Of a stretch of DNA of 20,484 bases, positions 5,228 to 9,720 are shown piece by piece. Each line of letters opens with the position of its first letter. Positions within the stretch are counted from its first letter, which is position 1. The position numbers and the translations under genes were made by a program. Origin of the DNA: Muribaculaceae bacterium (GTDB lineage Bacteria; Pseudomonadota; Alphaproteobacteria; Rs-D84); NCBI GenBank assembly GCA_023665245.1, contig JAMPEH010000031.1:1-20484 (forward strand), read 5' to 3'. A model generated the notes under the pieces. That model saw only the letters and a program-made list of their open reading frames with translations, ran no database searches and was not told the origin of the DNA.

Positions 5228-5668
5228 TTATTTCCGAACTTTATTTTTCAATAATGCAAAGATAATACAAATTATGATTGAAACCCCGGTTGCATACAAC
5301 AAAAAGGTTTCCCACCAACTTCTCTTTCTTTCGACTTCCTTCACCACCTCGACGGGGTAAGGCTCGCGGACGCGGATTGTGTCGGTCTTGGACTGGTACA
5401 CGGTGTCGTGGGTCTCCTTTATGCGCCACCGCCATTTGGTTACTTCGCGTGTGATTGTGTCGCCGCTTTGCGTCACGGTCACGGTGTCGCGGTCGATCAC
5501 GGTGTCGGTGCGCCATTTCAGCACGGCGAGGGTGTCGGTGCGGACGGCAGCGGACTCCGTGGGGATGTAGACGGTCTTGGTGCATGAGGCGAGAAGCAGG
5601 AGGAGGAGGGCTGCCGCAATCGCGATGATGCGCTCACACTTGCTCAAAATCTTATTTTGCTTTTCCAT
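5228..5668 (-). CDS. Probable unimolecular spanin (u-spanin)
   Basis: 146 residues. The N terminus is a lipoprotein signal: basic start, hydrophobic IIAIAAALLLLLL and lipobox LASC with C29 as the lipidated residue. Positions 30-115 are beta-type, with alternating Thr/Val/Asp repeats (RTDT, RTDTVIDRDTVTVT, HDTVYQSKTDTIRV). Near the C terminus lies one membrane segment, about 121-140 (TFLLYATGVSIIICIIFALL), with a basic end. A lipid anchor at one end and a membrane helix at the other, joined by a beta-rich periplasmic part, is the architecture of phage T1 gp11-type u-spanins, which fuse outer and inner membranes in the last step of lysis. The gene directly follows the endolysin gene. Alternative: an unrelated envelope lipoprotein. 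No sequence homology to T1 gp11 is claimed. Confidence 0.72.
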   Translation of the reverse strand: MEKQNKILSKCERIIAIAAALLLLLLASCTKTVYIPTESAAVRTDTLAVLKWRTDTVIDRDTVTVTQSGDTITREVTKWRWRIKETHDTVYQSKTDTIRVREPYPVEVVKEVERKRSWWETFLLYATGVSIIICIIFALLKNKVRK

Positions 5669-5686
5669 AGATTTTCGTTAATTTTG
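5656..5686 (+). promoter_or_regulatory. Consensus Bacteroidota promoter, + strand
   Basis: TTTG (5656-5659), a 19-bp spacer, and TAATTTTG (5679-5686) fit the consensus TTTG-N19-TAnnTTTG exactly. The -33 box lies antisense within the first codons of the spanin gene. TAATTTTGCGGTA (5679-5691) is identical over 13 bases to the cassette promoter on the other strand. Predicted start of transcription is about 5693. Confidence 0.6.
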
Positions 5687-5692
5687 CGGTAT

Positions 5693-5757
5693 TGAATTTA
5701 AAATTGTTAGAAGATGTGAACTCAAAGGGCTGCGGCTTCGGCTGCGGCCTCTTTTTG
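5693..5757 (+). ncRNA. Predicted ~60-nt small RNA between spanin and endolysin genes
   Basis: The promoter at 5656-5686 would start an RNA near 5693, and a terminator hairpin ends it: stem 5727-5736 with 5741-5750 (10 pairs, three of them G-U), a UUCG tetraloop at 5737-5740, and five Ts at 5752-5756. The G-U pairs form only in the + strand RNA, where they would be A-C mismatches in the other strand, so the hairpin belongs to + transcription. No open frame is present (its only ATG is followed at once by TGA). The RNA is antisense to the leader of the spanin mRNA. Confidence 0.5.
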
Positions 5758-5768
5758 TATGGGTACAG

Positions 5769-5806
5769 AAAGGGCGGCAACCGCTGAATCGCGGCAACCG
5801 CCCTTT
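5769..5806. terminator. Hairpin after endolysin gene
   Basis: AAAGGGCGG (5769-5777) pairs with CCGCCCTTT (5798-5806), and CCGC (5781-5784) with GCGG (5791-5794), leaving a CAA/CAA internal loop. It starts 4 bp beyond the endolysin stop. The T run is on the + side, so its strength for the - strand operon is uncertain. Confidence 0.5.
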
Positions 5807-5810
5807 TCAC

Positions 5811-6431
5811 TTATCCTTGCTTGGCGATGTAGGCGCGGATGCCGTCGAGGTGGAGGCGCACGATCGCGTCGAAGCCCGCAGCCGACTCCAGCCACGCCAC
5901 GTCGGCGCGGTTGGTCATGAAGAAGTTCTCGGTCAGCACGGCGGGGCACTTGGAGCGGTGGAGGACAGTCCAGTTCTCCTCCTTGTCGCGGTCGCCGTCG
6001 GTGAGGTCGGTGCGGATTTTGAGGGGCGTGCCGTCTTTGCCGAGGATGCCGCCGAGGACTTTTTCGGCTGCGTCGTATAGACATTCGGCGAGGGTGTCGG
6101 CCTTTGTCACGCCTTTGGTGGTCCATGCCTCCCAGCCGGTGGCGTTGTTCCATGAGTCGCCCATTCCGAGGGCGTTGACGTGGATTGAGACGAGCAGCAC
6201 GTTGTCGCGTCCGTATTGGTCGCAGACGGCGTTGACCCTCGCGCAACGCTCGCCGAGGCTGATGTCCGCGTCCTCCGGCACGAGCAGACGCGCATCGTAG
6301 CCGAGGGCTTTCAGCCTTGCCACAAGCTCACGCGCCACTTCCCTCGCATACGCATACTCGCGGAAGCGTCCGTCCGGGCTGCGCTTGCCGGGGGTGGAGA
6401 CTCCGTGGCCGTTGTCAATTAAGATTACCAT
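5811..6431 (-). CDS. N-acetylmuramoyl-L-alanine amidase (Amidase_3 endolysin)
   Basis: 206 residues, the whole protein being one catalytic domain of the Amidase_3 type. Zinc ligands are H9 (LIDNGHG), E25 (FREYAYA) and H84 (VSIHVNA); the catalytic glutamate is E168 (AVLTENFFMTN). It hydrolyses the bond between N-acetylmuramic acid and L-alanine in peptidoglycan. There is no signal peptide, so export needs a holin, and no separate wall-binding domain, as is common for endolysins of Gram-negative hosts. The next gene downstream encodes the probable spanin, giving a lysis module. The start at 6431 has only an A/T-rich leader (TTTTTAACAATT) and no Shine-Dalgarno site. No TAnnTTTG element is seen on its strand within the 117 bp upstream, so it is probably read by late transcription from further up. 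Confidence 0.95.
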   Translation of the reverse strand: MVILIDNGHGVSTPGKRSPDGRFREYAYAREVARELVARLKALGYDARLLVPEDADISLGERCARVNAVCDQYGRDNVLLVSIHVNALGMGDSWNNATGWEAWTTKGVTKADTLAECLYDAAEKVLGGILGKDGTPLKIRTDLTDGDRDKEENWTVLHRSKCPAVLTENFFMTNRADVAWLESAAGFDAIVRLHLDGIRAYIAKQG

Positions 6432-6464
6432 AATTGTTAAAAATTAAAAATAATCAAACTTTTC

Positions 6465-6506
6465 AATACGAAAATTTGTATAATACGAAAATTGATATTA
6501 ATTTTG
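6465..6506 (+). promoter_or_regulatory. Promoter of + strand island with repeated operator-like sites
   Basis: TTTG (6475-6478), a 20-bp spacer and TAATTTTG (6499-6506) match the Bacteroidota promoter consensus; start near 6513. Two exact 12-bp copies of AATACGAAAATT (6465-6476 and 6482-6493) lie 17 bp apart, one over the -33 box and one in the spacer, where a bound repressor would block RNA polymerase. The rest of 6432-6548 is A/T-rich with no gene. Confidence 0.7.
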
Positions 6507-6548
6507 CAGTGCAATTAATTTTAAGTTTAACATTTAAATTTTGATGCT

Positions 6549-6686
6549 ATGCACTACGATTTAAATGGGGACGAGGCAGAATTGATTGAAATCATTCGGA
6601 ATTTGCGTAAGGCTTTCCCGAATGGGTATGCCAACCAATATTGGCTTGCTCAAAAAGCCTTCGACAAATTAACCGATCTGCCGTAA
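6549..6686 (+). CDS. Small phage protein, 45 residues
   Basis: Starts ATG-CAC and reads MHYDLNGDEAELIEIIRNLR, continues through KAFPNGYANQYWLAQKAFDK and ends LTDLP, stop TAA at 6684. An ATG 5 bp earlier (6544) gives only six codons. The protein is acidic at the start, then two amphipathic helices with an RNxRxxxPNG turn. Similar tiny proteins with this turn are often found next to amidase and DUF5053 genes in Bacteroidota prophages; function unknown. It is the first gene after the island promoter (leader about 36 nt) and is followed by a hairpin and the DUF5053 gene, on the strand opposite to all lysis and tail genes. A possible role as a regulator's partner is only a guess. Confidence 0.72.
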   Translation: MHYDLNGDEAELIEIIRNLRKAFPNGYANQYWLAQKAFDKLTDLP

Positions 6687-6691
6687 TCCTC

Positions 6692-6713
6692 GGGTGTCCT
6701 GCAAAGGACACCC
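6692..6713 (+). other. GNRA-loop hairpin between the two island genes
   Basis: GGGTGTCCT (6692-6700) and AGGACACCC (6705-6713) form a perfect 9-bp stem closed by a GCAA tetraloop. No T run follows directly on the + strand, so it is more likely an RNA-stabilising or partial attenuation structure than a full terminator. It begins 5 bp after the stop of the 45-residue protein. Confidence 0.55.
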
Positions 6714-6756
6714 ACTTAAAATTAATTTCATTTAAAAATTCTCTAAAGGGTCTATC

Positions 6757-7008
6757 ATGGAAATAGAAAGCACAACAGTCATTTCGGACGCAAAGCAACG
6801 TTTGGATGACATCCTTCTTGCAATCTCATGGAGAGAGATTGCCCGTACTTATTTCGGCAAATCAAGTTCCTGGCTATACCATAAACTTGATGGGATAAAA
6901 AGCGATGGCTCAAAAGGCGGTGGCTTTACTCCGGAGGAAGCAAAAATGCTTGCCGATGCTCTTAATGACACAGCCGATAGAATCCGCAAGGCAGCCTCGT
7001 CCTTATAA
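6757..7008 (+). CDS. DUF5053 family protein
   Basis: 83 residues, the usual size for DUF5053, a family almost confined to Bacteroidota phages and prophages. The hallmark is ISWREIARTYFGKSSSWLYH, then KLDGIKSDG, then FTPEEAKMLADALNDTADRI. The IARxYFGKSxSWLYxKL stretch looks like a helix-turn-helix, followed by a two-helix segment, so DNA binding is plausible but not shown for the family. It is second in the + strand island, 70 bp after the 45-residue protein, and ends in front of a strong terminator. Its expression from a promoter with repeated operator-like sites, facing away from the late genes, fits expression in the lysogen. Family call confident; function unknown. Confidence 0.88.
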   Translation: MEIESTTVISDAKQRLDDILLAISWREIARTYFGKSSSWLYHKLDGIKSDGSKGGGFTPEEAKMLADALNDTADRIRKAASSL

Positions 7009-7037
7009 CTTAAAATAATTGCGCCCAGCTCCCCTCG

Positions 7038-7068
7038 TCCCCGTCCGCTCCCCGGATGGGGATTTTTT
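7038..7068 (+). terminator. Strong intrinsic terminator of the + strand island
   Basis: TCCCCGTCCG (7038-7047) pairs with CGGATGGGGA (7053-7062) over 10 bp with one G-T wobble and a 5-nt loop, followed by six Ts (7063-7068). The T run also forms part of the stop codon of the convergent - strand gene. Confidence 0.8.
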
Positions 7069-7525
7069 ATGCGTGGAACTGCTGGTGGAGGATTCCGGGG
7101 TTCGGCGGCTCGCGGTGGGGGCAGTCGCCCTTGCGGCAGTGCCAGTTGCGGTAGTTGTCGCGCTCCTCCGTCAGTGCCGTTATCCGCTCGTTGGCGCGGT
7201 TCAGCCCCTGCTCGGCCTCCCACAGCTTCTGCGTGAGGGAGCGTATCTGCTCGGTCTTGGAGTTGATGGCGTGGTTCTGCTCCGATATGCGCTCCATGTA
7301 GCGTTTCTCGGCGACGTTCTGCCGCGATATGTTCTCGTGGAGGTCCTTGATTCGCGCCTCGTAGTTGCGTATCATGAGCGACTGGGCCTCCTGCACCTTT
7401 CCGTCGGCGTCGGCCTTGTCGCGCTTGCGCTCGTTGCGCGAGAGGCGGCCCACGAAGGTGCCGATGCCCCCGCTGCCGAGCATTATGCCCAGCAGCGTGA
7501 ATATCTGGTTGTAGTCTATCGTCAT
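7067..7525 (-). CDS. Membrane-anchored coiled-coil phage protein
   Basis: 152 residues. Residues about 8-28 form a single N-terminal membrane segment (IFTLLGIMLGSGGIGTFVGRL), followed by a basic stretch (RNERKRDK) and a long helical, heptad-like region (about 38-130) ending in a short CxxxxCPHR-type motif (WHCRKGDCPHREPP). This layout recurs in Bacteroidota phages near the lysis genes, with no proven function. It resembles inner-membrane spanins (one membrane anchor plus coiled coil), but the positive residues after the helix suggest that the coiled coil stays in the cytoplasm, which argues for a holin-like or accessory role. It comes after the tail genes and before the endolysin in transcription order. 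It converges with the + strand island. Confidence 0.75.
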   Translation of the reverse strand: MTIDYNQIFTLLGIMLGSGGIGTFVGRLSRNERKRDKADADGKVQEAQSLMIRNYEARIKDLHENISRQNVAEKRYMERISEQNHAINSKTEQIRSLTQKLWEAEQGLNRANERITALTEERDNYRNWHCRKGDCPHREPPNPGILHQQFHA

Positions 7526-7527
7526 TT

Positions 7528-7548
7528 GGTTTTTCGTTTTTCGTTTTT
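7528..7548 (-). repeat. 21-bp A/T-rich intergenic repeat, copy 3
   Basis: Exact copy of the 21-bp unit GGTTTTTCGTTTTTCGTTTTT (two Gs then TTTTT-CG-TTTTT-CG-TTTTT) found twice at 8070-8111. On the - strand it is an A-rich leader ending 2 bp before the start codon at 7525. A-rich leaders favour translation in Bacteroidota. Adjacent 7557-7596 has short GCCTAAA/GCCTATT heptamer repeats. Confidence 0.7.
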
Positions 7549-7591
7549 GGTCTTTTAGCCTATTAGCCTTTGTTTGCCTAAAGCCTAAAGC

Positions 7592-8056
7592 CTATTGCTC
7601 CACCATTTCGGCGAGCATCTGGAGGGCTGCGGCCTTTGGGACGAGGTTGGGCTCCTTCTCTGTGCCTCCGGGGAAGGTGACGTAACCCTCTGCGCCGGTG
7701 GAGCAGAAGGCCGTGAGTATGTCGCGTGTGATGGGCGGCACGCTTCCCTCCACGGGCTTTGCGGCGGCCTCGGAGCGCATTGAGGAGTAGAGGGAGTTGA
7801 GCTGCGTGAGCCATTCGGCGTATTCGGGGCACCGGTCATTCTCCTCCTTGCGGCTCTCCTCGTCGAACTTGGGAAACTTCTCCTCCTTGAGCTTCTTTAG
7901 CCCCTCCTCCATTCGCCTGTTGAATGAGTCGACGGTGCGTCCGAGGTCAACGCGGAGCATTATTATGTCGCAGAGGGGCTTTCCGGAGATGCTTCCGAGG
8001 GGGAGGGAGGCGACCACTACGGAGCGGTTGAAGATGTCGTTGTATGTTGTTTCCAT
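7592..8056 (-). CDS. Phage hypothetical protein
   Basis: 154 residues. The N-terminal third is mixed alpha/beta (VVVASLPLGSISGKPLCDII), residues about 45-75 form a strongly charged helix (RRMEEGLKKLKEEKFPKFDE), followed by another helix (CPEYAEWLTQLNSLYSSMRS) and a C-terminal Gly/Pro-containing part ending AALQMLAEMVEQ. There is no signal peptide, membrane helix or catalytic motif. It sits between two copies of a 21-bp intergenic repeat and is part of the operon after the tail genes. I recognise it only as a frequent neighbour type in Bacteroidota prophages between tail and lysis genes. It could be a tail-tip accessory or chaperone; nothing in the sequence decides. Confidence 0.75.
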   Translation of the reverse strand: METTYNDIFNRSVVVASLPLGSISGKPLCDIIMLRVDLGRTVDSFNRRMEEGLKKLKEEKFPKFDEESRKEENDRCPEYAEWLTQLNSLYSSMRSEAAAKPVEGSVPPITRDILTAFCSTGAEGYVTFPGGTEKEPNLVPKAAALQMLAEMVEQ

Positions 8057-8069
8057 GTTGGTGATTGTT

Positions 8070-8111
8070 GGTTTTTCGTTTTTCGTTTTTGGTTTTTCGT
8101 TTTTCGTTTTT
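8070..8111 (-). repeat. 21-bp A/T-rich intergenic repeat, two tandem copies
   Basis: Two exact tandem copies at 8070-8090 and 8091-8111 fill the gap between the genes at 8111 and 8056, the second reaching the stop codon. A third copy is at 7528-7548. They place (A5 CG)-type leaders about 13 bp before the start codon at 8056. Confidence 0.75.
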
Positions 8112-8431
8112 TAGTTTACGGCAGTTGCGGAGAGTTCCTTGTCAGTGCGGCATTTTTCGATGAACGCCTCGACCTCGGCGAGGATAGACTCTCGGCTGTC
8201 CTTTGAATGGAACTGTATGTTGAGGTTGCGGGATGACCCTGAGTCGAATGAGGCAACGTTGCCCATTCCCATGTCATCGTCCTTTGCGCAGACCATTCCC
8301 TGCGTTATGTTTGTGACGTTGCCGTTGTCGAAACGCACGACGGCGTTGATGTCATGTTCCCTGCCGGAAGTGTCGGCGTTGCTTACGCGGATTTCAGCAG
8401 ACACGAGGGATTCCACTTTCAGTTTTTCCAT
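8111..8431 (-). CDS. Phage hypothetical protein
   Basis: 106 residues, acidic and soluble. Residues 1 to about 75 look like a beta-sandwich or sheet (KVESLVSAEIRVSNADTSG, then INAVVRFDNGNVTNITQG, then LNIQFHSKD), and the end is an amphipathic helix (SRESILAEVEAFIEKCRTDK). No motif identifies a function. It is the first gene after the fibre/tail-tip pair and has its own -7 promoter element 30 bp upstream, so it may lead a sub-operon (8431 to the lysis genes) that can be expressed apart from the tail genes. Small size and fold type fit a virion accessory protein; this is only inference. Confidence 0.72.
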   Translation of the reverse strand: MEKLKVESLVSAEIRVSNADTSGREHDINAVVRFDNGNVTNITQGMVCAKDDDMGMGNVASFDSGSSRNLNIQFHSKDSRESILAEVEAFIEKCRTDKELSATAVN

Positions 8432-8460
8432 GTTGTTTCTGTGTTTTGGTGATTATGATG

Positions 8461-8468
8461 CAAATATA
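8461..8468 (-). promoter_or_regulatory. TAnnTTTG promoter element before gene at 8431
   Basis: On the - strand the bases read TATATTTG, an exact TAnnTTTG. Predicted start is about 8454, leaving a 23-nt leader. No TTTG is found at the -33 distance, so activity may need an activator or be low. The rest of 8432-8514 shows a GAATATTC palindrome at 8471-8478 and no gene. Confidence 0.45.
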
Positions 8469-8514
8469 GTGAATATTCTGCTACGGCCATGCGGACTTGG
8501 CGGGATTTGCGGTC

Positions 8515-9720
8515 TCACCTGACGGTTACGGCCCCCGAGCCGGAGGCAGTCCGCTGTGCGGTGTCGGTGCGGGTTGTGGTCCAGGAGAAGCCGTAGGTGC
8601 CGGGTAGGAAGTCTGCCACCTGCTGAGGCACGGACATCGAGGGCATCCTTGACTCCCAGTCGGGGGGTGCGGTGATGTCGGCAGAGGCGTTGACGGGGGT
8701 TGAGCCGTCGCGGTAGCTGATTACGGAGAGCTCCACGCGGTATGTCCGCCCCGGCGTGGGGTTCACCCATGCGAGGGCGACGAGCGTGGCCTTGCCGATC
8801 AGCGACACCCCGATTACCTCCACGCCTGAGGGCCCGGCGGCGGGGCGTATCTCGAGCTTCATGCCGGCGGCGCGAGGGCAGACGATTCCCTGGGCGAGGG
8901 TGAGGCGGTCGCCGCCCACGTCGGTCCACTTGGAGAGGTCAGAGCCGAAGGCAGCGGCTGTTATCCCCCGCACGAAGAAGAGGGTCACGGTGAACAGGCG
9001 TGTCGCGAGGAGCTCGGCGATTGTCTTTGCGCTTCCGCTGTCTCCCCTTGGGTTGCTGTCGAGGTTTTTGAGGGGTATGTACCAGCGGGAGATGTACGCG
9101 CTTCCGTTGTGGAGCCTTGCCGGGGAGTATGAGTCCTCGGCTGTGGAGAGTGCGCGGGCCCAGGCTGAGGCGTAGGCCCCCGAGCCCTCTGAGAGGAGGA
9201 CGCACGGATAGTAGTCGCGGAGCCGGGTTGCGTCGGTGTCGGGAATTATCTCGTCGATGCTCACTCCCGTTTTGTTTGACTCGGAGAAATAGATAGAGAC
9301 CGGCATTGAGACGGCGGAGTCGTAGGTGAACGGGTCCATGGAGCCCTCCGGGTTGAACTTTGCGAGGTGGTGGTATCCGTTGAAGTCGGTTATCCGGCAC
9401 CAGTCTACGCCGGGGCGCGGTGGGAAATACTCGACAGCTGCGGAATGGAGGTCGGTGAATGAGCGGTTTCCGACGGTTGTTAGCCTGACTCCGAAGTATA
9501 TTCCGTTGGCCTTGTCCTCTGTGGAGCCCCGGAAGTCGGAGTCGGAGAGCTCACGGTGGTCGGGGTGCCTTATGGGCTTGCGTCGCGATGCGGGGTTGAT
9601 TTGCCCATGCTCGTTGGAGCATAGGTATACGCAGTCGCCGTTTGCCGCGCCGAGGACTGTCGAGACGTCGGCGATGAAGTCGATAGAGGGGGATGACACT
9701 ATCCCGTCGGATGTAATCAT
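8515..9720 (-). CDS. Tail-tip or receptor-associated phage protein
   Basis: 401 residues. The first 100 contain a pattern common in Bacteroidota phage tail proteins: DVSTVLGAANGDCVYLCSN, then INPASRRKPI and an NGIYFGV segment, followed by a PPRPGVDWCRITDFNGYHHLA block. The middle (about 120-290) is mixed, and about 290-400 looks like an immunoglobulin-like beta domain (TLVALAWVNPTPGRTYRVEL, then FSWTTTRTDTAQRTASGSGA). No signal peptide or enzyme motif is seen. The gene overlaps the stop of the giant fibre by ATGA (9717-9720), so the two are translated together, which supports a structural or assembly role at the tail tip. It may add to adsorption specificity. Family name not recognised. Confidence 0.75.
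   Translation of the reverse strand: MITSDGIVSSPSIDFIADVSTVLGAANGDCVYLCSNEHGQINPASRRKPIRHPDHRELSDSDFRGSTEDKANGIYFGVRLTTVGNRSFTDLHSAAVEYFPPRPGVDWCRITDFNGYHHLAKFNPEGSMDPFTYDSAVSMPVSIYFSESNKTGVSIDEIIPDTDATRLRDYYPCVLLSEGSGAYASAWARALSTAEDSYSPARLHNGSAYISRWYIPLKNLDSNPRGDSGSAKTIAELLATRLFTVTLFFVRGITAAAFGSDLSKWTDVGGDRLTLAQGIVCPRAAGMKLEIRPAAGPSGVEVIGVSLIGKATLVALAWVNPTPGRTYRVELSVISYRDGSTPVNASADITAPPDWESRMPSMSVPQQVADFLPGTYGFSWTTTRTDTAQRTASGSGAVTVR

Noticed and set aside
5727..5750. Terminator of the endolysin transcript on the - strand
   Set aside because: Three G-U pairs of the + strand hairpin become A-C mismatches on the - strand and the T run is on the + side, so it fits + transcription better.
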